From Streptomyces sp. NBC_00659 (GTDB lineage Bacteria; Actinomycetota; Actinomycetes; Streptomycetales; Streptomycetaceae): 64,000 nt of DNA. Each line of letters opens with the position of its first letter. Position 1 is the first letter of the stretch. Positions 52,218-60,658 of this stretch are shown here, piece by piece. The translations under genes were made by a program, and so were the position numbers. The notes under the pieces are model-generated. The model worked only from the letters and a program-made list of their open reading frames with translations. It ran no database searches and was not told the origin of the DNA. The DNA lies in assembly GCF_036226925.1 (NCBI RefSeq), contig NZ_CP109031.1, forward strand, positions 1,674,001-1,738,000, given 5' to 3'.

Positions 52218-53719
52218 CCGACACCACTCCGGCCGCCGCACCACGCGCCGCGACCTTCACCACGCACTCCCCCGCGACCGGTGAACCGATCGCCTCGCAC
52301 CCGGTGAACGGGCCGGAGGAGGTCTCCCGCGCCGTGGCACGGGCCCGGAGCGCCCAGGCCGCCTGGGCGGCGCTGCCCGGGTCCCGGCGCCGTGACCACC
52401 TGCTGCGCTGGAAGAAGGCGCTCGCCTCCGACCTGGACGCCGTGGCCCGCGTCATCGCCGAGGAGACCGGCAAGCCGGCCGGCGACGCCGCGCTGGAGGT
52501 CGTCCTCACGCTGGAGCACCTGGGCTGGGCCGCCCGCAACGCCGATCGCGTGCTGCGCCGGCGGAAGGTCGGCACCGGGCTGTTCGCCGTCCACCAGCGG
52601 GCCTCGCTGGTGCACCGGCCGCTGGGCGTGGTCGGTGTGATCGGCCCCTGGAACTACCCCCTGTACACCCCGATGGGTTCCATCGGTTACGCCCTGGCCG
52701 CGGGGAACGCCGTGGTCTTCAAGCCGTCCGAGCTGACCCCCGGCACCGGCGTCCTGCTGGCAGAGCTCTTCGACTCCGCCGTGCCCGGGCATGCGGGGCT
52801 GCTCACCACGGTCACCGGCGCGGCCTCCACCGGGGACGCCCTGGCCCGGTCCGGGGTCGACAAGCTGGCGTTCACCGGATCACCGGGGACGGCCCGCAAG
52901 GTGATGGCGGTGTGCGCCGAGACGCTGACACCGTTCCTCGCCGAGTGCGGCGGGAAGGACGCGGTGATCGTCACCGCGGACGCGGACCTGGAAGCGGCCG
53001 CCGACGCGATCGTGTGGGGAGCGCTGAGCAACGCGGGACAGACCTGCGCGGGGGTGGAGCGCGTCTACGCGGTGCGTGAGATCCACGGGGCGCTGTGCGA
53101 GCGGGTGGTCGAGCGGGCCAGGGCACTGCGCCCGGGTGCCGAGGCGGACGCCCCCTACGGCCCGATGACCCTGCCGGGCCAGGTTTCGGTCGTCGAGCGC
53201 CATGTGACCGACGCGGTCTCGGCGGGCGCGCGGGCCCTGCTCGGCGGGCCCGAGTCGGTTCGCGCCCCGTATGTCGCGCCGGTCGTGCTGACCGGGGTTC
53301 CGGAGGACGCGGCGGCGATGGCGGAGGAGACCTTCGGTCCCGTCGTGTCGATCAACCAGGTGGCCGACGTGGACGAGGCGGTGGAGCGGGCCAACTCCTC
53401 GCGCTACGCCCTGGGAGCGGCGGTGTTCTGCCGCAACGGGCGTGCCGGTGCGGCCATCGCGGCGCGGCTGCGCGCGGGGGTGGTGTCCGTGAACTCGGTG
53501 CTGGGCTTCGCCGCGGTGCCGGCGCTGCCGTTCGGCGGTTCGCAGGACTCCGGTTTCGGACGGATCCACGGCGAGGAAGGGCTGCGCGCCTTCACCTCCG
53601 TGCAGTCGACCACGGTGCAGCGGTTCGCCCCACCGGTCGTGCTGACGTCCTTCACGGTTCCGGCCGCCACGCGGGAGCGCGCGGTGCGGCTGGCCCAGGC
53701 ACTGCACAAGCGCCGCTGA
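52214..53719 (+). CDS. Aldehyde dehydrogenase coupled to the DUF2236 oxygenase
   Basis: 501 residues, starting on ATGA inside the oxygenase stop. NAD(P)-binding region [35 protein letters not shown], glutamate block FLAECGGKDAVIV, nucleophile cysteine in NAGQTCAGVERVY, and C-terminal AEETFGPVVSIN and LPFGGSQDSGFGRIHGEEGL. The family's usual LELGGK is AECGGK here, placing it in the succinate-semialdehyde/long-chain branch. It probably oxidises the aldehyde produced by its operon partner to an acid that the nearby acyl-CoA ligase could activate. Confidence 0.9.
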   Translation: MTDTTPAAAPRAATFTTHSPATGEPIASHPVNGPEEVSRAVARARSAQAAWAALPGSRRRDHLLRWKKALASDLDAVARVIAEETGKPAGDAALEVVLTLEHLGWAARNADRVLRRRKVGTGLFAVHQRASLVHRPLGVVGVIGPWNYPLYTPMGSIGYALAAGNAVVFKPSELTPGTGVLLAELFDSAVPGHAGLLTTVTGAASTGDALARSGVDKLAFTGSPGTARKVMAVCAETLTPFLAECGGKDAVIVTADADLEAAADAIVWGALSNAGQTCAGVERVYAVREIHGALCERVVERARALRPGAEADAPYGPMTLPGQVSVVERHVTDAVSAGARALLGGPESVRAPYVAPVVLTGVPEDAAAMAEETFGPVVSINQVADVDEAVERANSSRYALGAAVFCRNGRAGAAIAARLRAGVVSVNSVLGFAAVPALPFGGSQDSGFGRIHGEEGLRAFTSVQSTTVQRFAPPVVLTSFTVPAATRERAVRLAQALHKRR

Positions 53720-53750
53720 ACGGCCGCTCGCACGCTCCGCCGGACGCCCT

Positions 53751-53794
53751 ACGCGGAAACGCCGGGCGCCGGACGCGGAAACGCCGGACGCCGG
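53751..53794. repeat. 22-bp tandem repeat, two copies
   Basis: The unit ACGCGGAAACGCCGGGCGCCGG at 53751-53772 is repeated at 53773-53794 with one change. It lies between two convergent genes, just after the aldehyde dehydrogenase, and is non-coding. Confidence 0.7.
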
Positions 53795-53843
53795 AGCATC
53801 CGAGCGGCTCGTCCGGCCGGTAAGCCGGTCAGGCCGGGGGCGG

Positions 53844-54470
53844 TCAGGCGTCCAGCAGCGGGGCCAGATAGCGGCGGGCGAAGGCCCGAGCCTGGTCCTC
53901 GTCCTCCATCTCGATACAGCTGGCGGGATTGAGCAGGAAGGACACGGCGACCCGGACCATCAGCTCGGCGACCGGACGCGGGTCGTCCTCGGGACGCCCC
54001 TCGACCTGTTGCGCGCGGCGCAGATGGACCGTCAGATACTCGACGGTGGCGGAGAGCGAGGAACTGCCCTGCACCGTCAGATAGGGCAGCACCACCTCGG
54101 GTTCGAGGCGCAGCAGGCCGCCGAAGAGCGGATGGGCGCGGGTGTGGCGCAGGGCGACCACGAAGCCCTCGACGACCCGCTCCTTCATGGTCGGCAGCGC
54201 CGCCACCGCCGAGTCCAGCCGCTGGAAGAACCGGCTGAGCTCGCGCAGCAGGGTGTCCTCGACCAGCTTGTCCTTGGTCCGGAAGCGCCGGTAGACGGTG
54301 ACCCGGGAGACGCCGGCCCGCTTGGCCACATCGTCCACGGAGGAGCGGCGCAGCCCCAGGAGGGTGAACTGTTCCAGTGCCGCGTCGAGGATCCGGCGCT
54401 CCGTACGGTCCTCCGGCTCCGGCTGGGCGAGGGCCCGGGCGAGCCACGAGTCGTTCGTGTCAGCTCTCAT
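53844..54470 (-). CDS. TetR-family transcriptional regulator
   Basis: 208 residues from ATG 54470 (GTG 54482 is possible; neither has a strong ribosome site). The helix-turn-helix is RTERRILDAALEQFTLLGLRRSSVDDVAKRAGVSRVTVYRRFRTKDKLVEDTLL (about 20-75). The C-terminal part is ligand-binding and not assignable further. It is convergent with the aldehyde dehydrogenase, and its promoter faces the 3' end of the acyl-CoA ligase. The short inverted repeat TACA-N6-TGTA at 54523-54536 just upstream may be its autoregulatory site. Confidence 0.88.
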   Translation of the reverse strand: MRADTNDSWLARALAQPEPEDRTERRILDAALEQFTLLGLRRSSVDDVAKRAGVSRVTVYRRFRTKDKLVEDTLLRELSRFFQRLDSAVAALPTMKERVVEGFVVALRHTRAHPLFGGLLRLEPEVVLPYLTVQGSSSLSATVEYLTVHLRRAQQVEGRPEDDPRPVAELMVRVAVSFLLNPASCIEMEDEDQARAFARRYLAPLLDA

Positions 54471-54561
54471 GGTGCTGCACACGATACCGGCAGAGGATTC
54501 CCCGAGAGTCTCTGATACGCCCTACATATCTTTGTAACTCACCAGGGACGGGAACGCGGAA

Positions 54562-54591
54562 GCCGCCCACCCCGAGGCGAGGGTGGGCGGC
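54562..54591 (-). terminator. Hairpin after acyl-CoA ligase gene
   Basis: GCCGCCCACCC (54562-54572) pairs perfectly with GGGTGGGCGGC (54581-54591) across an eight-base loop, about 65 bases after the minus-strand ligase ends. Confidence 0.75.
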
Positions 54592-54655
54592 CGGCCCGGT
54601 GTGCGGGAAGCAGTGGGTTGTACGGGGCGGGGGCGCGGAGGGAACGTGGCCGGGA

Positions 54656-56488
54656 TCAGTCCTCATAGAGCCCGGACAGCTCGTCGGCGTACTTGTCCCG
54701 GATGACCCGGCGCCGCATCTTGAGTGACGGTGTCAGCTCGCCGGTCGCCGGACCCCACTCCTGCGACAGCAACTCGTAGCGCTTGACCTGCTCGGTGCGG
54801 TTGAGGCGGGTGTTGGCGGCGGCCACCGCGCGGTCCACCTCCGCCCGGACGACGGGGTGTTCCGCCAGCCCGGCCGGTCCCCCGTGCGCCTCGACGCCGT
54901 TGGCCGCGGCCCAGGCGGGGGCGGCTTCCGCATCGAGCACCAAAAGGGCTACCAGGTAAGAGCGGTTGTCCCCGTGCACCATCGCCTGGCCGATCAGCGG
55001 GTGTTCCTTGAGCGCGTTCTCCACCAGGGCCGGCGACACGTTCTTGCCGGTGGAGGTGATGATCATCTCCTTCTTCCGGTCGGTGAGCCAGAGGTAACCG
55101 TCCTCGTCGATCCGGCCGATGTCGCCGGTGGCCAGCCAGCCGTCGGCGTCCAGAGCGGCCTGCACCGAGCCGTCCGGCCGGAGGTAGCCGGAGAAGACGG
55201 TCGAGCCCCGCACCAGGATCTCGCCGTCCTCGGCGACGCGGATCTCCACGGACTCCACCGGGCGGCCTACGGAGCCGAGCCGGAAGCCGGTCTTCGGGCT
55301 GTTGGCGGTGGCCACGCCCGTGGTCTCGGTCAGCCCCCAGGCGTCCATGATCACGATGCCGAAACCGGCCCAGAACCGCACCACGTCCAGCGACATCGGC
55401 GCCGAGGCGCTGGCCGACCAGGTCACCCGGTCCAGACCGCCCGCGGCCAGCATGGGCAGCAGCACGTCCTCGCGGGCACGGAGATAACGCTCCTCGAGCC
55501 CGGCGGGCGGTGTCTCGCCCCGCTCGCGGTACGCGACGTGCTCGCGGGCGATCTCGAAGGCCCGGTCGATGGCCGCCCGCTGCTCGGCGGGCATCAGCGA
55601 GAGGACGGCCCGTACGGCGGCGGACAGTTTCTCCCAGATTCTCGGCACGCCGAAGAACTGCGCGGGGCGCACCGTGCGGACCACCTCGCCGACGCGCGTC
55701 GGGTCGGCGCAGAGTCGCACGTGCGAGGCGCGGTGGCAGGGCAGATAGATGCCCAGCATCCGCTCGGCGATGTGGGCGAAGGGCAGATAGCAGATGTGGT
55801 CGACGTGCGGGGGCAGTTCCACCACGGCGTCCAGCGCCAGGGCGTTGGACATCACCTGGCGGTGGGTCAGGACGACGCCCTTGGGCTCGCCGGTGGTGCC
55901 CGAGGTGTAGACGACGGTCAGCGGGTCCTCGGGGCGGGCGGTGTCCAGTTCCTTGGCGAACTGCTCCGGCACCGGTTCGCGGAGCAGGGCCTCGTACGGG
56001 AAGTGGCCGTCCTGTGCGTCCGGCTCGACCACCACCAGACGCTCCAGCGGGGTACCGGCGTCGGCCAGCAACGGCTCCCACACCACCACCTGGGCCGCCC
56101 CCTCCACCACGGCGAGGCGGGCCCGGCAGTTGCGGGCGATGTGGGTGATCTGTTCCGGGGCCGCGGTGCCGTAGACACTGACCGGGACCGCGCCGAGGCG
56201 GACCAACGCCAGGTCCGACAGCCAGTGTTCGGGCCGGTTGGCCATCATCATCAGCACATGGTCGCCGCGGCCGACGCCCAGAGCCCGGTAGCCGACGGCG
56301 AGGCTGCGGGTGTGCTCGTGGATCTCCGCCCAGCTCAGCGTCGTCCACTCACCGTCCGGGGCCGCCGACTGCCAGGACAGACCCGGGAGTCGGGGGTGGT
56401 CTCCCGCGTTGCGGACCAGCAGCTGCGGCAGCGTCCGGTCGGCCGGGTCGTCGGGCAGGTCGCCGGTGGTGCGGGGTGCCGATGTCAT
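54656..56488 (-). CDS. fadD: Long-chain fatty-acid-CoA ligase (AMP-binding)
   Basis: 610 residues from ATG 56488, preceded by AAGGAGG. Adenylating-enzyme motifs: TVVYTSGTTGEPKGVVLTHRQ (phosphate loop), GLDRVTWSASASAPMSLDVVRFW, IMDAWGLTETTGVATANS, GWLATGDIGRIDEDGYLWLTDRKKEMIITSTGKNVSPALVENALKEHP, and the C-terminal lysine region near LTPSLKMRRRVI. The DGYLWLTDRKKEMI pattern belongs to the FadD15/FACL branch that activates long-chain acids for beta-oxidation or lipid synthesis. Divergent from a TetR gene across several inverted repeats. Confidence 0.92.
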   Translation of the reverse strand: MTSAPRTTGDLPDDPADRTLPQLLVRNAGDHPRLPGLSWQSAAPDGEWTTLSWAEIHEHTRSLAVGYRALGVGRGDHVLMMMANRPEHWLSDLALVRLGAVPVSVYGTAAPEQITHIARNCRARLAVVEGAAQVVVWEPLLADAGTPLERLVVVEPDAQDGHFPYEALLREPVPEQFAKELDTARPEDPLTVVYTSGTTGEPKGVVLTHRQVMSNALALDAVVELPPHVDHICYLPFAHIAERMLGIYLPCHRASHVRLCADPTRVGEVVRTVRPAQFFGVPRIWEKLSAAVRAVLSLMPAEQRAAIDRAFEIAREHVAYRERGETPPAGLEERYLRAREDVLLPMLAAGGLDRVTWSASASAPMSLDVVRFWAGFGIVIMDAWGLTETTGVATANSPKTGFRLGSVGRPVESVEIRVAEDGEILVRGSTVFSGYLRPDGSVQAALDADGWLATGDIGRIDEDGYLWLTDRKKEMIITSTGKNVSPALVENALKEHPLIGQAMVHGDNRSYLVALLVLDAEAAPAWAAANGVEAHGGPAGLAEHPVVRAEVDRAVAAANTRLNRTEQVKRYELLSQEWGPATGELTPSLKMRRRVIRDKYADELSGLYED

Positions 56489-56559
56489 CGGGGCCTCCTT
56501 GCGGGCCGGAAGGGAAACGTCCGGGTTCCTTTCTCGGCACAGGACGAACTCACTGCCAT

Positions 56560-56580
56560 CGATCGGCGACGTACCGATCG
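56560..56580. promoter_or_regulatory. Inverted repeat CGATCGG-N7-CCGATCG, putative TetR operator
   Basis: Seven-base arms are perfectly complementary across a CGACGTA spacer, 72 bases from the ligase start. It is in the divergent region shared with the TetR gene at 56785. A second perfect palindrome, GAACGCGTTC, occurs at about 56722-56731 nearer the TetR start. Confidence 0.55.
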
Positions 56581-56784
56581 TTCGCTAAAGAACGTAGGAG
56601 TGCCGAACCGGTCGGTCAACTCCGCGTGCAGCAATAGTTTTTGGGGATCCACACCGGGGAAGGGACATCACGTCGGACGCCGGATGCCCGCTTTTCCTGA
56701 TCGATCGCTAAGCGGCCGAAAGAACGCGTTCCGAACGCACGGCCGTACGATGTCGCCGATCGCCGCCTGTCCCGAGGAGAGTCG

Positions 56785-57501
56785 TTGAACACCGCGCCGA
56801 GCCAGGACGCCACGCCCCCGGCGGAGCACTGGCGCTCGTACGGACCGCTCGGACTGCACCCGATCCTGACGCACGCCATGGAAGCCTTCAACGAGCACGG
56901 CTACCACGGCACTTCGGTCCGCGACATCGCCGGCCGGGTCGGGGTCACCGTGCCCGCGCTGTACTACCACTACGAGAACAAGCAGGCCCTGCTGGCCACG
57001 CTGCTGGAGACGTCCATCAAGGACGTCCTGGACCGCTGCCGGGCCGCCGCCGGGGAGGCCGGGGACGATCCGCTGGAGCGGTTCTGCGGCATGGTCGAGT
57101 CGATCGTGCTCTATATGGCCCACCGTCGGCAACTGGCGTTCCTGGACACGGAGATCCGCAGCCTGGAGCCCTCGAACCGGGCGCGCTACGTCGCCCTGCG
57201 CGACTATCTCGAGCACATGCTGCTGGACACGGTCGAGGCGGGCCGCTCCCAGGGCGTGTTCACCACGCCGATCCCGGCGGACGCGGTCCGTTCGGTGCTC
57301 GTCATGTGCCAGGGGGTCGCCAACTGGTTCCGTGACGACGGCCCGCTCACCGCGGAGGAGGTCGCCGAACGCCACGTGCTGCTGAGCCTCGGCACCGTGG
57401 GCCACCCCGGCACGGTCACCGGCGACTCACCGCTGCCGTTCCCCCGGCGCTCTTCCGCTGCCCGGACCTCCGTCTCCCGGGGGTCCGCACCGCGCACCTA
57501 G
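56785..57501 (+). CDS. TetR-family regulator divergent from acyl-CoA ligase
   Basis: 238 residues. TTG 56785 is the likely start, with GAGGAGAG just upstream. The helix-turn-helix is LTHAMEAFNEHGYHGTSVRDIAGRVGVTVPALYYHYENKQALLATLL (about 28-75). The C-terminal domain (FCGMVESIVLYMAHRRQLAFLDTEIRSLEPSNRARYVALRDYLEHMLLDTVEAGR) is the TetR_C type common in regulators of fatty-acid degradation such as KstR2/FadR-like proteins. By position it probably represses the ligase and itself. The last 40 residues are low-complexity. Confidence 0.88.
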   Translation: MNTAPSQDATPPAEHWRSYGPLGLHPILTHAMEAFNEHGYHGTSVRDIAGRVGVTVPALYYHYENKQALLATLLETSIKDVLDRCRAAAGEAGDDPLERFCGMVESIVLYMAHRRQLAFLDTEIRSLEPSNRARYVALRDYLEHMLLDTVEAGRSQGVFTTPIPADAVRSVLVMCQGVANWFRDDGPLTAEEVAERHVLLSLGTVGHPGTVTGDSPLPFPRRSSAARTSVSRGSAPRT

Positions 57502-57571
57502 GGGTGACGCGACGGGACACCGTCCCGACGTTCCACATCCACGGTGCCCGCACCGACGAGAGGACACCCGC

Positions 57572-58093
57572 ATGGACGTGATCGAGGCCCGCGCCCGGTT
57601 CCAGGAGCTCCGGAAGCGGGACGGCACGGTCGAGCCCGCCGAACTCGACGAGATCTGGACGGCGTTGGCCACCGTCCGTCCCGAGGAGATACTCGGCGCG
57701 TGGAAGGGCGGCGAGTTCCGCACCGGCCACCCACTCAACGGCGCCTTGGAGAAGGCCGGTTGGTACGGCAAGACGTTCACCTCCGTGCACGACGCCAAAC
57801 CGCTGATCTGCCGTGACGCCACGGGCGCCCTGTACTCGAACCGCGAGCTCGGCAAGGGCGAGGCCGGCCTGTGGACCGTCGAGTTCCGCGGCGAGGCGAC
57901 GGCCACGATGATCTACGACGGCCAGCCGGTCCTCGACCACTTCAAGCAGGTGGACGACACCACGCTGATGGGGATCATGAACGTCAAGGGAGTCCCCGCC
58001 GAGGGCCCCTTCTTCTACTTCTTCCTCGAGCGCGCCCCCGAGGCGCCGTCCGGGGACCCGCGCGGGGGCCCGGGGGCCGGAGAGGCCTTGTGA
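57572..58093 (+). CDS. GXWXG / DUF4334 domain protein
   Basis: 173 residues from ATG 57572, which follows GAGAGG. The N-terminal GXWXG motif is visible as LGAWKGGEF (about 50-58), followed by the DUF4334 region (KTFTSVHDAKPLICRDATGALYSNRELGKGEAGLWTVEFRGEATATMIYDGQPVLDHFKQVDDTTLMGIMN). The biochemical role is not established. Such proteins often sit near alcohol and fatty-acid metabolism genes. Here its stop overlaps the start of a zinc alcohol dehydrogenase, implying a common process. A Gly/Ala-rich tail of about 20 residues is unconserved. Confidence 0.85.
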   Translation: MDVIEARARFQELRKRDGTVEPAELDEIWTALATVRPEEILGAWKGGEFRTGHPLNGALEKAGWYGKTFTSVHDAKPLICRDATGALYSNRELGKGEAGLWTVEFRGEATATMIYDGQPVLDHFKQVDDTTLMGIMNVKGVPAEGPFFYFFLERAPEAPSGDPRGGPGAGEAL

Positions 58094-59181
58094 GGCGCGT
58101 CCGTGCCGCGGTCGCCGAGGCACCGGGCGCCCCGTTCACCGTCCGGGACGCGGAGATCGAGGAACCGCGGCCGTACGAGGTGCTGGTGAGGATGACCGCG
58201 GTCGGCGTCTGTCACACCGACCTGGCGATGCGGGACACCTGGCCCCGGCGGCTCACCCCGATGGTCTTCGGCCACGAAGGCGCCGGCCGGGTCGAGGCGG
58301 TGGGCGCGGAGGTGACGGGTCTCGCGCCCGGGGACCATGTCTGCCTCACCTTCGCCAGCTGCGGCACCTGCGAGCAGTGCGCGGGAAACCACCCCGCCTA
58401 CTGCCGCGCGGCGCGGGACCGGAACCTCTCCGGCGGACGCGACGACGGCACCACTCCGCTCTCCCTGGACGGCGCACCCCTGCACGCCGGCTTCTTCGGC
58501 CAGTCCAGCTTCGCCACGTACGCCGTGGTCCACGAACGCGGTGTGGTCAAGGTGCCCTCCGGTCTTCCGGCCACGGTCGTCGCGCCGCTGGGATGCAGCG
58601 GACAGACGGGTGCGGGCACCGTGCTCAACCGGCTCCGCCCCGGACCGGGTTCCTCCCTGGTCGTGCTCGGCGCGGGCGGGGTCGGCCTGAGCGCGCTGAT
58701 GGCCGCGGTGGCCGTGGGCTGCGACCCGGTGGTGGCGGTCGACCCGGTCGCCTCCCGCCGTGCCCTGGCCACCCGACTCGGCGCGAAGGCGGCCCTGTCC
58801 CCCGGGGACGGTCTGGTGGCGGCGCTGCGCGACCTCACCGGCGGTGGCGCGCACCACGTCGTCGAGACCACCGGCCGTCCGGAGATGGCCCGCCGTGCCG
58901 TCGACGCACTGCGCCCTCGTGGCGAACTCGCCCTCCTCGGCCTCGGCGGCGAGGTGACCTTCGACGTCATGGGCCTGCTCGCCAAGGGCGTCCGCGTCCA
59001 CGGGGTGATCGAGGGGGACTCCGACCCCGGCCGCCTCATTCCCGAACTGGTCGGCCTGCACCGACGGGGCCTCTTCCCGCTCGAACGGCTGGTCACCACG
59101 TTCCCGTTCGAGGACATCGGCGCGGCCGTGGCCGCCATGCGGGACGGCAGCGTCGTCAAGCCGGTCCTCACCTTCACCTGA
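58090..59181 (+). CDS. Zinc-dependent alcohol dehydrogenase (NAD-type, aryl/medium-chain)
   Basis: 363 residues from GTG 58090 overlapping the previous stop. Catalytic zinc ligands are the cysteine in TAVGVCHTDLA and histidine in FGHEGAGRV. The structural zinc site is CGTCEQCAGNHPAYC. The Rossmann loop is VVLGAGGVGLSALMAAV, followed by VVAVDPVASRR for NAD preference. A loop with ARDRNLSGGRDDGTTPLSLDG is longer than in simple MDRs, as in AdhD/benzyl alcohol dehydrogenases. It interconverts alcohols and aldehydes, and could feed the aldehyde dehydrogenases and acyl-CoA ligase in this region. Confidence 0.92.
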   Translation: MRRVRAAVAEAPGAPFTVRDAEIEEPRPYEVLVRMTAVGVCHTDLAMRDTWPRRLTPMVFGHEGAGRVEAVGAEVTGLAPGDHVCLTFASCGTCEQCAGNHPAYCRAARDRNLSGGRDDGTTPLSLDGAPLHAGFFGQSSFATYAVVHERGVVKVPSGLPATVVAPLGCSGQTGAGTVLNRLRPGPGSSLVVLGAGGVGLSALMAAVAVGCDPVVAVDPVASRRALATRLGAKAALSPGDGLVAALRDLTGGGAHHVVETTGRPEMARRAVDALRPRGELALLGLGGEVTFDVMGLLAKGVRVHGVIEGDSDPGRLIPELVGLHRRGLFPLERLVTTFPFEDIGAAVAAMRDGSVVKPVLTFT

Positions 59182-59251
59182 CCGGCCGATCCGGCCCGGG
59201 GACGCGGTGCCCGACGAGGGGGCCGGGCCGCCCTTCGGGCGACGACGCGAA

Positions 59252-59262
59252 TTGTCAGACAA
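59252..59262. promoter_or_regulatory. Palindrome TTGTC-A-GACAA, putative TetR-type operator
   Basis: An 11-base perfect palindrome 33 bases before the double-TetR start. The place fits autoregulation by the encoded protein. Confidence 0.5.
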
Positions 59263-59295
59263 GCCCTGGTGACGGCGTGTGATTGACTGATCCGC

Positions 59296-60492
59296 ATGGC
59301 TCCCGCCTCCCCGTCCGCCCGTTCGGCAGCGACCGCGAGACCGGCCGCGGCGACCCGGCCCCGCAACCGCAAGCAGCTCATCCTCGACGCGGCCGGGCGG
59401 GTCTTCAGCGAGCGTGGCTACCACAACGCGTCGATGGAGGAGGTCGCCGCCGGCGTGGGCATCACGGCGGCCGCCCTGTACCGGCACTTCCCCAACAAGT
59501 ACGCGCTGTTCGCCGCGTGCGCCCACGTCATGGTGGACGGACTGGTCGCCGCGCTCGACGAGGTGCCGGCCGAGGCCTCCTTGACGGAGGTGCTCACCGC
59601 CGTCACCCGGATCACCGTCGTTCATCGCGCGTCGGGCGGCGTGTACCGATGGGAGGCCCGGTACCTCGACCGCGAGGACCGCCGACGTCTCGCGGTGAAG
59701 TTCGGTCGCCTGGTCGAGCGGGTCGAGGAGGCCGTGCAGCGCGAACACCCGCTGTCCGACCGGCGCCTGCGGGCCATGGCGGCCCTCGGTGCGATCGGAT
59801 CCATCACGATGCATCACACCTCCATCGCCGGGCGCCGGGCCGAGGACCTGCTGCTGGCGTCCGCGCTGCGCGTGGCCGCGACGGATCCGGCGGCGGGCCC
59901 GCCCGGGGCGCGCCCCGTCGAGCTGCCCGCCCGGCCGGTGCCGCGCACGCGACCCGCGGAGATACTCGCGGCCTCCGTCCCGCTGTTCGCCCGGGACGGA
60001 TTCGCCAACGTCACGAACGGACAGATCGCCGAGGCGGTGGGACTGACCCCGTCGGCGCTCTACCGCCATTACCCCGGCAAGATCGACATTCTGGCGGCCG
60101 CCTGCCTCCAGGCGGCCGGACTCCTGGCCCAGGGGGTGGAGCGGAGTCTGCACGAGGTGACCGGCCCGCACGAGGCCGTCGTGGCGCTGGCCTCGACGTA
60201 TGTGGCCTACAGCTTCGAGTGCACGGAGCTCAACAGCGTCGCCGAGGCGGAGCTCGCCGGCTTGCCGACGGACCTGCGGCGGCCCCTGGTCCTCGCGCAG
60301 CGGGAGCACATCGCCGTCTGGGAGCAGCAGTTGCGGCTGGCCCGTCCGGAGCTGGATCCGCGCCAGGCCCGGGTACTGGTGCACGCGGGGTTCGGCGTGG
60401 TGGTCGAGGCGGGACGCAGACTGCGGTGGCAGGACAGCCCCGCCCATCGTGAGGCCGTCACCGCTCTGGTCGTGGGGGCCCTGGGCCTCTGA
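59296..60492 (+). CDS. Tandem double-domain TetR regulator
   Basis: 398 residues, about twice the family length. Two complete TetR units are joined: helix-turn-helix 1 at about 25-75 (RKQLILDAAGRVFSERGYHNASMEEVAAGVGITAAALYRHFPNKYALF), a ligand-type helical domain, then helix-turn-helix 2 at about 215-265 (PAEILAASVPLFARDGFANVTNGQIAEAVGLTPSALYRHYPGKIDIL) and a second helical domain. Similar tandem proteins exist in actinobacteria, often beside lipid or sterol catabolism genes. A monomer could mimic the usual dimer. It is convergent with the Lcp homologue and downstream of the alcohol dehydrogenase. Confidence 0.9.
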   Translation: MAPASPSARSAATARPAAATRPRNRKQLILDAAGRVFSERGYHNASMEEVAAGVGITAAALYRHFPNKYALFAACAHVMVDGLVAALDEVPAEASLTEVLTAVTRITVVHRASGGVYRWEARYLDREDRRRLAVKFGRLVERVEEAVQREHPLSDRRLRAMAALGAIGSITMHHTSIAGRRAEDLLLASALRVAATDPAAGPPGARPVELPARPVPRTRPAEILAASVPLFARDGFANVTNGQIAEAVGLTPSALYRHYPGKIDILAAACLQAAGLLAQGVERSLHEVTGPHEAVVALASTYVAYSFECTELNSVAEAELAGLPTDLRRPLVLAQREHIAVWEQQLRLARPELDPRQARVLVHAGFGVVVEAGRRLRWQDSPAHREAVTALVVGALGL

Positions 60493-60510
60493 ACGGCCTT
60501 CGGGGCCCGA

Positions 60511-60534
60511 CAGCGACGAGGCGCGCCGTCGCTG
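60511..60534 (+). terminator. Hairpin after double-TetR gene
   Basis: CAGCGACG (60511-60518) pairs with CGTCGCTG (60527-60534), 18 bases after the stop. Confidence 0.6.
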
Positions 60535-60599
60535 AGAGCCGGCGTGAAGCGCCGGCGCGAAGAACCGGCGTGCGGCACCCCGTGCGAGTGTTCCCCCGA

Positions 60600-60635
60600 T
60601 ACCCGCCCCTCGGGGCGTCTGCCGCGGGGCGGGTA
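60600..60635 (-). terminator. Hairpin after Lcp homologue
   Basis: TACCCGCCCC (60600-60609) pairs perfectly with GGGGCGGGTA (60626-60635), 23 bases after the minus-strand gene ends. Confidence 0.75.
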
Positions 60636-60658
60636 CCGGGCGGGACCCGATCGACGGC

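Noticed and set aside
54656..56488. Adenylation domain of a nonribosomal peptide synthetase
   Set aside because: No carrier or condensation domain is nearby, and the motifs fit a stand-alone long-chain acyl-CoA ligase.
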